A DNA stretch of 5,666 nt from Sphingobacteriales bacterium (GTDB taxonomy: Bacteria > Bacteroidota > Bacteroidia > Chitinophagales > Chitinophagaceae). The notes below the pieces were generated by a model, which was given only the letters and a program-made list of their open reading frames with translations, had not been told where the DNA came from and did not search any database. This document shows, piece after piece, positions 1 through 5,666 of the stretch; positions within the stretch are counted from its first letter, which is position 1; the number at the start of each line of letters is the position of its first letter. The stretch lies in assembly GCA_023251215.1 (NCBI GenBank), contig JAHEZF010000121.1, positions 1-5,666 on the forward strand, given 5' to 3'. The translations under genes and the position numbers were made by a program.

Positions 1-858
1 ATTAAAGACCTGAATGAAACTAATTACCGTGATTTTCCCGATGTACAAACCATTGCTGAAGAAGCCACTGATTGGCCGGGAATTTCAAAGCCAACATGGA
101 ATGATGGATTGGGTTTTGGAATGAAGTGGATGATGGGCTGGATGCATGATACATTGAATTATTTTAAGACCGACCCATTGCTGCGCCAGTTTCAGCAGGA
201 TAAATTTTCGTTCAGCATGATGTATTATTATGATGAGAATTTCATGCTGCCGCTCAGTCATGATGAAGTGGTGCACGGCAAAAGCCCGATGATCTTCAAA
301 ATGTCCGGGGATGAATGGCAGAAGTTTGCCAACCTTCGATTACTTTATACATATATGTGGACACATCCCGGCGCCAAGCTTCTTTTTATGGGCAATGAAT
401 TTGGCCAGACCAGTGAATGGAATTATAAGTCAGAATTAGACTGGGACTTGTTACAATTCGATTGTCATCGTTTACTAAAGCAGTGTATCACCGATCTGAA
501 TAACTTATTGCAGTCAGAGCCGGCATTATATCAGAATCAGTTTAATAAGAATGGATTTGAGTGGATTGACCTGAATCACAGAGCTGAATCAGTGATTGTT
601 TACCGCCGCACGGGAAAAAAGAAATCAGATGATTTACTGATCATTCTCAATATGACACCTGTAGTCAGAATGGATTGGGAAATTTACGTTAGGGAAAAAC
701 CCTATACACAGGAAATATTCAACAGTGACAAGACAATATACTGGGGCTCTGGAAACGTTTATAACCCTGAAATAAAATGCGATATGGTTGACAAAAGCCA
801 AAAAACGTACCGGTTAAAGTTGAATTTGCCAGCCCTGGCTGGGATCATCCTGAAATAA
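1..858 (+). CDS. glgB: 1,4-alpha-glucan branching enzyme, C-terminal part (5' end outside window)
   Basis: Glycogen branching enzyme of family GH13: it cuts alpha-1,4-glucan chains and rejoins them through alpha-1,6 bonds in cytoplasmic glycogen synthesis. The frame is open from base 1 and gives 285 residues before TAA, roughly the last 40% of a usual 630-730-residue enzyme, so the true start lies to the left. Visible landmarks are the AEEAT segment (fragment residues 19-23), matching the AEEST motif with the acid/base Glu; GLGFGMKWMMGWMHDT (about 34-49); and LSHDEVVHG (85-93), with the conserved His-Asp pair of region IV. MGNEFGQTSEWN follows. The final ~90 residues match the C-terminal all-beta domain, including ILNMTPV and a closing LPALAGIILK. 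The catalytic Asp nucleophile region is not in the window. The ATG at 109 falls inside the catalytic barrel and cannot be the start. No clear terminator follows the stop codon. Confidence 0.97.
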   Translation: MKDLNETNYRDFPDVQTIAEEATDWPGISKPTWNDGLGFGMKWMMGWMHDTLNYFKTDPLLRQFQQDKFSFSMMYYYDENFMLPLSHDEVVHGKSPMIFKMSGDEWQKFANLRLLYTYMWTHPGAKLLFMGNEFGQTSEWNYKSELDWDLLQFDCHRLLKQCITDLNNLLQSEPALYQNQFNKNGFEWIDLNHRAESVIVYRRTGKKKSDDLLIILNMTPVVRMDWEIYVREKPYTQEIFNSDKTIYWGSGNVYNPEIKCDMVDKSQKTYRLKLNLPALAGIILK

Positions 859-910
859 ATATTATTTTGGAGTGATGTTGGCTGATAACAAAATGGTTAA
901 AGGTTATGAT

Positions 911-934
911 TTGTCAACAGTAAAATCTATCTTG
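911..934 (+). promoter_or_regulatory. weak promoter candidate for the TPR gene
   Basis: TATCTTG at 928-934 is a near match to the Bacteroidota -7 element TAnnTTTG, with a TTG at 911-913 upstream. The 14-bp spacing is shorter than the usual 17-20, so the match is weak. If real, transcription would begin after about 940, which would exclude the GTG 934 and ATG 937 codons as starts and favour ATG 976. The 117-bp gap after glgB holds no other clear signal and no obvious hairpin terminator, so read-through from glgB is also possible. Confidence 0.2.
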
Positions 935-975
935 TGATGCGAATCCTATTGAAATTCAGACTAAATAGTAACCCT

Positions 976-2049
976 ATGCTCCGCAAAATTCTAACCTTGT
1001 GTCTTGTGTCAACAACTATGTTGGCCTATTCTCAAAATTCATTTACGACTAATAACTCCTCAGTTGCTGCAGTAACTGACAGCGCTGATTATTTTTTGCA
1101 AAAAGGTTTGCAGGAAAAACAAAATGGCCGGCGACTTGAATCGCTGAAGAATTTTGAAAAAGCTGCCAGGTATGATGCAAACAGTAAAATGATAACTACT
1201 GAACTGGCTTCCGCTTATTTTGACCTGCGCCGCTATAACCAGGCCAGGGAAATGTATAAAAAATTAGTGTCGCTTGGTGATGAGTCTTCCACTAACTATA
1301 AACAATTAATGACGCTTTCTTTTCAGTTGAAGCAGAACGATGATGTAATTGCTTATGCCAACAAATTAAAACTGCTTGATCCATCAGAAAAAATCAGTTA
1401 CTACATTGGCAAGGTGAATTATGATCTGGATAATTATGGTGAAGCCATAAAATACCTGAATGCCGCTGCAACGGAAGACCCTCAAAATGCCGAAGTGCCC
1501 TACATGATTGCACACAGCTATGCAGATATGATGAATTACAAGCTGGCAGTTCCTTATTTCCTGAAAGCAATTGAGCTTAATCCAACTCAGAATTACTGGA
1601 TCTATGAACTGGGGCTTATTTATTACGCCATGAATGATGATAAAAACTCATTGAAATATATTCTGGAAGCCGGTGAAAAAGGCCTGAAAAAGGATAATGA
1701 TTATATGGAAAATCTTGGAATTGCTTACCTGAATGCGGGCAATCTGGATGAAGGTGTGAATATCCTTAACGAAATACTGAAGAAGAAACCCAGCGACATG
1801 AACATTCTGAACATGATCGCTGAAGCCTATTACTATAAAGGAAAATTTGACCTGGCAATGGATTACTGGGATAAGATACTGGAGTATGATAAAACAAATG
1901 CTTCCTCACTCTACATGATCGGTATGTGCTACCAGAAAAAAGGTGGAAAGGAAAATACCCAGAAAGGTATCCAGCTTTGTGATAAAGCAATTGAAATGGA
2001 TCCAGGTCTTGCATCCTACAAACAGAAAAAAATGATGGCAGGGCTATAA
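976..2049 (+). CDS. secreted tetratricopeptide repeat (TPR) protein
   Basis: A 357-residue protein with an N-terminal signal peptide and nine tandem TPR units. The signal is MLRK, a hydrophobic stretch to about residue 17, then AYSQN with likely cleavage near residues 19-20. There is no lipobox, since Cys9 is too early and preceded by Leu, so a soluble periplasmic or exported protein is inferred. The repeats run from about residue 37 to 346, almost all 34-35 long. They carry the usual TPR pattern (A/G at position 8, Y/F at 11, A at 20, P near 32), as in IKYLNAAATEDP and VPYFLKAIELNP. The last unit has about three extra residues (KKGGKEN). No enzymatic domain is present; TPR arrays bind partner proteins, but the partner cannot be named from sequence. 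The frame also opens at GTG 934 and ATG 937. ATG 976 is preferred because it puts a compact signal peptide at the N-terminus. Only A-rich DNA, no Shine-Dalgarno, precedes it, as is usual in Bacteroidota. The gene converges on argS. Confidence 0.88.
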   Translation: MLRKILTLCLVSTTMLAYSQNSFTTNNSSVAAVTDSADYFLQKGLQEKQNGRRLESLKNFEKAARYDANSKMITTELASAYFDLRRYNQAREMYKKLVSLGDESSTNYKQLMTLSFQLKQNDDVIAYANKLKLLDPSEKISYYIGKVNYDLDNYGEAIKYLNAAATEDPQNAEVPYMIAHSYADMMNYKLAVPYFLKAIELNPTQNYWIYELGLIYYAMNDDKNSLKYILEAGEKGLKKDNDYMENLGIAYLNAGNLDEGVNILNEILKKKPSDMNILNMIAEAYYYKGKFDLAMDYWDKILEYDKTNASSLYMIGMCYQKKGGKENTQKGIQLCDKAIEMDPGLASYKQKKMMAGL

Positions 2050-2057
2050 AAGATTTT

Positions 2058-2089
2058 GAAATTGAGGAATTGGGAAATTTTGGAATTGA
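2058..2089 (+). repeat. four imperfect tandem octamers in the convergent gap
   Basis: Four 8-base units follow each other: GAAATTGA, GGAATTGG, GAAATTTT and GGAATTGA, consensus roughly G(A/G)AATTGA. They supply the left arm of the hairpin at 2068-2109. An inverted partial copy, TTTCCCAATTC, recurs at 2115-2125 just outside the hairpin. The units are short and A/T-rich, so the periodicity could be partly compositional. Confidence 0.45.
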
Positions 2090-2109
2090 AATTTCAAAAT
2101 TTCCCAATT
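2068..2109. terminator. bidirectional hairpin terminator between the TPR gene and argS
   Basis: An inverted repeat with 19-base arms (2068-2086 and 2091-2109) and a four-base loop (TGAA on the + strand). All pairs are Watson-Crick except one G-T (2083/2094). The arms begin AATTGGGAAATTTTG and end CAAAATTTCCCAATT. It starts 18 bases after the TPR stop codon and, on the other strand, 17 bases after the argS stop codon. On the + strand T-rich DNA (TTTTACTTTT, 2108-2117) follows; on the - strand a looser T-rich run follows. Position, symmetry and T-tract fit an intrinsic terminator shared by two convergent genes. Whether it terminates in both directions is inferred. Confidence 0.75.
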
Positions 2110-2126
2110 TTACTTTTCCCAATTCA

Positions 2127-3920
2127 CTACATTCTTTCAGGCACTTTTATCCCCAGCAGGTGCATTGCCGAAGCAATGATATTCGCATTCATTTCACTTA
2201 ACTTGAGCCGCAGTTGTTTCTTTTCCTCAGATTCCGCATTCATCACCGAATGTTCAGTATAAAATGTATTGAATAATTTAGCCAGGTTGAAAACATAAAT
2301 AGCAACAACTGAGGGATTGTGCTCTTCGCAAGCCTGTTCAATAGTCGCTGGATATTGTTCCAACAAAATAATAAGTTCTTTTTCAAGCTTAAGAAGACTG
2401 TCAACTCCCGTCCCGATAGCTATCGGGACCTGACTCACGACTCCCGACTGCTTTCTCAGTATTGACTTTATCCTCGCATGAGTGTACTGAATAAAAGTGG
2501 CCGTGAAACCGTGCAGGTCAATTGATTCTTCCGGATTAAAGACCATTCTTTTTTTTGGATCAACACGAAGCAGGAAAAATTTCAATGCGCCCAAACCGAG
2601 TATATCAAAAAGTTCTTTTAGTTTTCCGGAAGAAAATCCCTCAATCTTTCCCTGCTCTGTTGTTTTCTTTTCTGCCTGCGTCAGCATTTCATCCAGCAAT
2701 ATATCTGCATCCACAACATTTCCCTCCCTGCTTTTCATTTTTCCTGATGGCAACTCCACCATACCGTAGCTTAAATGGTAAACTCCATCCGCATAAGGCT
2801 TACCCATCTTTTTCAGAATCAGCTTCAGCGCTTTCATGTGATAATTTTGTTCATCCCCGATCACATAAATACTCTGGTCATAATGAAACTGTTCATATTT
2901 CTGCTGGGCCAGGCCCAGGTCCTGTGTTATATAAACAGAAGTGCCATCCTTTCTCAAGACTAATTTTTCATCCAATCCCTCAGATGTAAGATCGGCCCAA
3001 ACACTGCCATCTTCTTTTTTAATAAATACTCCTTTAGCCAAACCTTCTTCCACAGATTTTTTTCCAAGCAAGTAAGTTTCACTTTCGTAATACATGATAT
3101 TAAAATCGCTGCCGATGCGTTCATAGGTTACATCAAAGCCTTCATATACCCAACTGTTCATCTTTTTCCATAATTCAATCACCTCTGTTTTACCTGCCTC
3201 CCAATCTAAAAGCATTTGTTGAGTGGCTTTCATTATTGGAGCTTGTTTTTCTGCTTCCTCTTTACTCATTCCTTTTGCCATCAATTCTTCCACCTGCGTC
3301 TTATGTTCATCATTGAACTTTACATAATATTCTCCAACGAAATGATCTCCCTTTATACCGGCGCTTTTCGGTGTAGTTCCGTTGGCAAACAGTTGCCATG
3401 CAACCATACTTTTACAGATATGAATGCCGCGATCATTAACAACACAGCTTTTTATTACATCGTATCCACTTGCTTTCAGAATTTCAGCTACACTCCAGCC
3501 CAAGAAATTATTTCTTAAATGGCCCAGGTGCAAAGGTTTGTTGGTGTTGGGGGAGGAGTATTCCACCATTACCCTTTTGCCATTGCTTTGATGATATCCA
3601 AACTTATTATCTGAAAAATTTGATTGCAGAAAATGGATCCAGTAATTGTCACTGACAGTAAGATTTAAAAAACCCTTTATTACATTGTATGATTTAAAAA
3701 GTTCCGGATTATTTTTGGTCAGCATTTCCCCAATTTCATTTCCCAGTAGTTCGGGTGATTTCTTCAGTTGCTTTACAAATGAAAAAAGAACCAATGTATA
3801 ATCACCTTCAAATTCGGGTTTGGTAATATTGATAGTAAGCTCTGATCCGGTAAACTCCTGATCGTATAATTCTTTTAAGGCCTTTACAACAAGTGGTTTT
3901 ATCTGGCTGACAATACTCAT
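2127..3920 (-). CDS. argS: arginyl-tRNA synthetase
   Basis: Class I aminoacyl-tRNA synthetase that charges tRNA-Arg with arginine using ATP; cytoplasmic and normally essential. The 597-residue length is normal for bacterial ArgS and the gene looks intact. Residues ~5-90 fit the ArgS N-terminal domain that contacts the tRNA D-loop. The catalytic Rossmann core follows, with EYSSPNTNKPLHLGHLRNN (120-138) holding the HIGH motif as HLGH (131-134), then VNDRGIHICKSM, DGTSVYITQDLGLA and SGKMKSREGNVVDAD (392-406), whose KMKSR stands for the KMSKS loop. The helical DALR anticodon-binding domain runs from about 475 to the end (LLGIKVPERM). The ATG at 3918-3920 fits the family N-terminus, with a purine-rich AAAGGAAGG directly upstream. 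Odd point: residues 491-504 are encoded by a heptamer array and a perfect palindrome, between LRK of the core and the LEKEL helix of the next domain. The gene is convergent with the TPR gene and divergent from the GtrA-like gene, so it is probably transcribed alone. Confidence 0.98.
   Translation of the reverse strand: MSIVSQIKPLVVKALKELYDQEFTGSELTINITKPEFEGDYTLVLFSFVKQLKKSPELLGNEIGEMLTKNNPELFKSYNVIKGFLNLTVSDNYWIHFLQSNFSDNKFGYHQSNGKRVMVEYSSPNTNKPLHLGHLRNNFLGWSVAEILKASGYDVIKSCVVNDRGIHICKSMVAWQLFANGTTPKSAGIKGDHFVGEYYVKFNDEHKTQVEELMAKGMSKEEAEKQAPIMKATQQMLLDWEAGKTEVIELWKKMNSWVYEGFDVTYERIGSDFNIMYYESETYLLGKKSVEEGLAKGVFIKKEDGSVWADLTSEGLDEKLVLRKDGTSVYITQDLGLAQQKYEQFHYDQSIYVIGDEQNYHMKALKLILKKMGKPYADGVYHLSYGMVELPSGKMKSREGNVVDADILLDEMLTQAEKKTTEQGKIEGFSSGKLKELFDILGLGALKFFLLRVDPKKRMVFNPEESIDLHGFTATFIQYTHARIKSILRKQSGVVSQVPIAIGTGVDSLLKLEKELIILLEQYPATIEQACEEHNPSVVAIYVFNLAKLFNTFYTEHSVMNAESEEKKQLRLKLSEMNANIIASAMHLLGIKVPERM
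2410..2429. repeat. perfect 20-bp palindrome inside argS
   Basis: GTCCCGATAGCTATCGGGAC is identical to its reverse complement over all 20 bases; the next bases outward do not pair. It is richer in G/C than the surrounding gene and is read in the argS frame as VPIAIGT (residues 498-504). In RNA it could fold into an 8-bp stem with an AGCU loop. From memory, palindromes of the CCCGATAGCTATCGGG type recur in Bacteroidota genomes; that could not be checked here. Confidence 0.8.
2429..2449 (-). repeat. three tandem heptamers of AGTCGGG type beside the palindrome
   Basis: On the argS coding strand three 7-base units follow one another: AGTCGGG (2449-2443), AGTCGTG (2442-2436) and AGTCAGG (2435-2429). 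The last overlaps the palindrome by one base. On the palindrome's other side CGGGAGTTGACAGTC holds two further loose copies. Three heptamers make 21 bases, so the argS frame is kept; they contribute to QSGVVSQV (residues 491-498). Confidence 0.6.
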
Positions 3921-3929
3921 CCTTCCTTT
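3921..3929 (-). promoter_or_regulatory. purine-rich ribosome-binding stretch of argS
   Basis: AAAGGAAGG lies directly before the argS ATG on the - strand. It contains GGA three bases from the start codon, closer than an ideal Shine-Dalgarno, but it is the only SD-like sequence in front of a complete gene here and it supports the chosen argS start. Confidence 0.35.
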
Positions 3930-3939
3930 GGTTTGGCAT

Positions 3940-3947
3940 CAAATTTA
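3940..3947 (-). promoter_or_regulatory. argS promoter candidate (-7 element)
   Basis: On the - strand TAAATTTG is an exact match to the Bacteroidota -7 consensus TAnnTTTG, ending 19 bases before the argS ATG. It predicts a short leader of about 10-15 bases. No clear TTG -33 element sits at the expected distance upstream, which keeps confidence moderate. Confidence 0.45.
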
Positions 3948-3963
3948 CGATTGGAAGTCGGAA

Positions 3964-3995
3964 TTTGGTCTTTGTAATTTGTTTCAATTACTTTG
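3964..3995 (+). promoter_or_regulatory. promoter candidate for the GtrA-like gene, nearly leaderless
   Basis: TTTG at 3964-3967 (-33 type) and TTACTTTG at 3988-3995 (7 of 8 matches to TAnnTTTG) are separated by 20 bases, a normal spacing. The -7 box ends only seven bases before ATG 4003, so a transcript would start within a few bases of the start codon. This argues against the upstream TTG at 3928 as the start. Confidence 0.45.
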
Positions 3996-4002
3996 CCCAT
4001 TC

Positions 4003-4518
4003 ATGAGAAAACATATTCATAGCGTACGGGACCTGATTCTACCCATCATCGATTTCTTTTACCCGCCTTTCCGCAAACTGATGGGTTTGCGGACATTTCG
4101 CTATGCCGCATGCGGAGGCGGCAACACCATACTGGGACTTTTGGTATATTTTATAAGTTTCAGGTATATTTTAAAAGAGCAGGACCTGCACTTTGGCTTT
4201 TATGCTTTCAAATCGCACATAGCGGCTTTGTTCATGTCTTTTTGCATCAGTTTTCCTGTCGGATTTTTTTTAATGAAGTATGTAGTGTTCAGCGATTCTA
4301 ATATGAAAGGCAGAATACAGTTATTCCGTTATTTCATGATCTATCTTTTTAACCTGGCGCTGAATTATCTTTTATTAAAGGTTTTCGTTGAGGTATTGCA
4401 TATTTACCCGGTAGTGGCGCAAATACTCACCACCATCATCATTATCCTGTTCAGCTATGTGGCCCAGCGGCATTTTACTTTCAAAATAAATGATGCCGAA
4501 GAAGATCTTATAAACTGA
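4003..4518 (+). CDS. GtrA-like family integral membrane protein
   Basis: A 171-residue inner-membrane protein with four predicted transmembrane helices at about residues 34-54, 71-94, 107-130 and 134-155, the layout of the GtrA family. Family-type motifs are FRYAACGGGNTILG at the first helix (usual form F..VG..NT), SFPVGFFLMKYVVFSDS after the second (usual SF..N+...R..VF) and SYVAQRHFTF at the end of the fourth (usual SF...+..F). GtrA proteins are linked to moving lipid-bound sugars across the membrane for cell-surface polysaccharides, classically undecaprenyl-phosphate-glucose in O-antigen glucosylation. The substrate here is unknown, and no glycosyltransferase gene lies beside it in the window. 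The frame is open upstream to a TTG at 3928, but those 25 residues overlap the promoter candidates and lack family character, so ATG 4003 is chosen. No Shine-Dalgarno is visible. The last 11 bases overlap the end of the opposite-strand DUF4403 gene. Confidence 0.87.
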   Translation: MRKHIHSVRDLILPIIDFFYPPFRKLMGLRTFRYAACGGGNTILGLLVYFISFRYILKEQDLHFGFYAFKSHIAALFMSFCISFPVGFFLMKYVVFSDSNMKGRIQLFRYFMIYLFNLALNYLLLKVFVEVLHIYPVVAQILTTIIIILFSYVAQRHFTFKINDAEEDLIN

Positions 4519-5666
4519 AATCAACAGATTCTACTTTCACCGACAGATCACCGGTACAGTTGCTGCGGATAACAAGATGCTGCTGTAAAGGATAAATGCC
4601 AACCAATGTAATGTTGCTGATGTTCCCATAACTCCTAATGCCTTTTACCCATTCATGATTTAGCTGGCTATTGACGGATGCCTTGGCCGTGTCAATGAAT
4701 GAGGTAAGGTCGAACCGGGCATATTTGCTGATCTCATTGGTAATTCTTTTGCTGAATAACCAGTAGGCAGCACGCAACAAAGCATCTTTTGATTTGATAT
4801 CAAAATCAATATACTTCACTTCGATAATATGTGTTTCGTTATCATAAACAGGTTTGCCTGTAAAATAAATTATGCCGTCATTGGTTCCTGAAAAGTTCAC
4901 CCGGATGATCAGTTTCTCATTACCCGAGCCAAAAAATTTGCAGTCTTTGATGATAAATGTTTTCTTTACCGGTCCTTTGTTAAAATCAAACTGCATTCCG
5001 GCTACCTGCTGGTTTAAAATATTGCTGAGCGAGTCATAGCTTAATACTGCATCCAAAAAAATATTGAAGCCGGGATGCCGGCTGAAGTCGCTCATATTGG
5101 GTACCGATGAGCTTTGCTCCAGAGGCTTTTCGAAACTTATTACCGGGCGGGCGGATAAGCCGAGATAGATATTTAAAGAATCGTTTTTCCCAAACAGGTT
5201 ATTGATCCTGATTTTTTGCGGATTAATTTGCAGCCAGCCAAGGCCGTAAATATTATATACTTTATTAAGCTGATCCCATACCTGCTGAAAGCGGGGTTTC
5301 AGATCAACCATTCCGTATGAAACATCAAGATCTTCTTTAGCGGCATCCAGTTCCGTTTTTAATCCTTTCATAACCTGTTTGGTAATATCCTGTCCCCAAA
5401 AACATACCTCGCATTTATCCAATGGGATTGGTTCATCCCGTTTGATGGAAAGTTTTATTTTATAGTCCGGTAACACCGATAGGTTATTGGAAAAGGAAAC
5501 ATTCACTCTTCTTTCATGTTCATTAAAACCGCATTTGCAGGCAGGTGTCCAGGGTGAAATGGCTCTACCGTTCACACAAACTCTTGTTGAGCCAATAATT
5601 TTATAATAACCCGTGAATCCAAGATTAAGAGATAATCCTGAAGCCTTCATTTGCAAAGGGCCGCGG
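4508..5666 (-). CDS. DUF4403-type protein, C-terminal part (5' end outside window)
   Basis: A long frame on the - strand, open to the right edge, with 385 complete codons in view before TAA at 4510-4508. The family is recognised from its overall pattern: CGF...RRVNVSFSNNLSVLPDYKI, then DKCEVCFWGQDIT, a helical stretch, LGWLQINPQKIRI, later IIYFTGKPVYDNETHIIEV leading to FDIKSKDALLRAAYWL and a final IYPLQQHLVIRSNCTGDLSVKV. Members of DUF4403 are about 450-500 residues, usually carry export signals, and have no established function; any signal or lipobox would be in the missing N-terminus. In-view residues (first full codon = 1) include five N-terminal cysteines at 30, 43, 45, 85 and 88. Predicted structure is beta-rich with long amphipathic helices in each half. 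The TTG at 5656 is internal, since the frame continues upstream without a stop. The gene ends tail to tail with the GtrA-like gene. Confidence 0.8.
   Translation of the reverse strand, partial: RGPLQMKASGLSLNLGFTGYYKIIGSTRVCVNGRAISPWTPACKCGFNEHERRVNVSFSNNLSVLPDYKIKLSIKRDEPIPLDKCEVCFWGQDITKQVMKGLKTELDAAKEDLDVSYGMVDLKPRFQQVWDQLNKVYNIYGLGWLQINPQKIRINNLFGKNDSLNIYLGLSARPVISFEKPLEQSSSVPNMSDFSRHPGFNIFLDAVLSYDSLSNILNQQVAGMQFDFNKGPVKKTFIIKDCKFFGSGNEKLIIRVNFSGTNDGIIYFTGKPVYDNETHIIEVKYIDFDIKSKDALLRAAYWLFSKRITNEISKYARFDLTSFIDTAKASVNSQLNHEWVKGIRSYGNISNITLVGIYPLQQHLVIRSNCTGDLSVKVESVDFSL

Noticed and set aside
934..975. Upstream GTG 934 / ATG 937 start for the TPR gene
   Set aside because: It would add 14 residues before a well-formed signal peptide, and a possible promoter overlaps these codons.
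1766..2122. Open frame of 118 codons on the - strand opposite the TPR gene
   Set aside because: It lies antisense to well-supported TPR units and crosses the terminator hairpin; composition is Ser/Phe/Pro-rich, as typical of a reverse-strand shadow.
2429..2449. Heptamer array considered as a CRISPR or phase-variation tract
   Set aside because: Units are adjacent with no spacers, so not CRISPR; only three imperfect copies, too few and too diverged for slippage switching of an essential gene.
2904..2918. Inverted repeat CTGGGCC-A-GGCCCAG inside argS
   Set aside because: It encodes the family-conserved DLGLAQ segment of the catalytic core and has a one-base centre that cannot form a loop; best explained by codon choice.
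3395..3440. Question whether ArgS lacks a canonical KMSKS motif (catalytic defect)
   Set aside because: ArgS enzymes often have variant KMSKS loops; KMKSREG at residues 394-400 matches the usual form in Bacteroidota, and HLGH is intact.
2497..3518. Several open frames on the + strand opposite argS (62-144 codons)
   Set aside because: All are antisense to a complete, motif-bearing argS and show low-complexity translations without recognisable domains.
3928..4002. Upstream TTG start for the GtrA-like gene
   Set aside because: The added 25 residues lie over promoter-like DNA for both divergent genes and have no GtrA-family character.
5068..5083. Small hairpin AGCCGG-GATG-CCGGCT in the DUF4403 gene
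   Set aside because: Only six pairs, inside coding sequence, no T-tract and no nearby repeats; expected by chance.

Overview
The window reads as an ordinary chromosomal stretch from a member of the Bacteroidota, most likely a Chitinophagaceae-like or related lineage. The case rests on the protein families (a Bacteroidota-style ArgS and a DUF4403-type protein), A/T-leaning intergenic DNA, promoter candidates of the TAnnTTTG (-7) type, and the near absence of Shine-Dalgarno sequences. This placement is inferred from sequence character; no database search was run.

From left to right there are five protein genes. (1) The 3' part of glgB, the glycogen branching enzyme, enters from the left edge on the + strand. 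(2) A secreted protein made almost wholly of tetratricopeptide repeats (TPRs) follows on the + strand. (3) A complete argS (arginyl-tRNA synthetase) lies on the - strand and converges on the TPR gene. The two share a 77-bp gap that holds a strong 19-bp hairpin, probably a bidirectional terminator. (4) A small four-helix GtrA-like membrane protein lies on the + strand, divergent from argS across an 82-bp gap that holds one promoter candidate for each direction. (5) A DUF4403-type protein lies on the - strand. Its 5' end is cut by the right edge, and its last codons overlap those of the GtrA-like gene by 11 bp, tail to tail.

The genes do not form an obvious pathway: glycogen synthesis, a TPR scaffold, tRNA charging, a polysaccharide-linked membrane protein and an uncharacterised protein. 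Gene order alternates in strand, so at least three or four transcription units are implied. No RNA gene, CRISPR array, transposase, phage gene or toxin-antitoxin pair was seen, and no new multi-gene system is apparent.

The most unusual signal is inside argS. A perfect 20-bp palindrome, flanked by three tandem heptamers of AGTCGGG type, is read in frame as a peptide in the linker between the catalytic core and the anticodon-binding domain. It looks like repeat DNA absorbed into an essential gene. Related short-period repeats appear in the terminator gap and in the divergent promoter gap.
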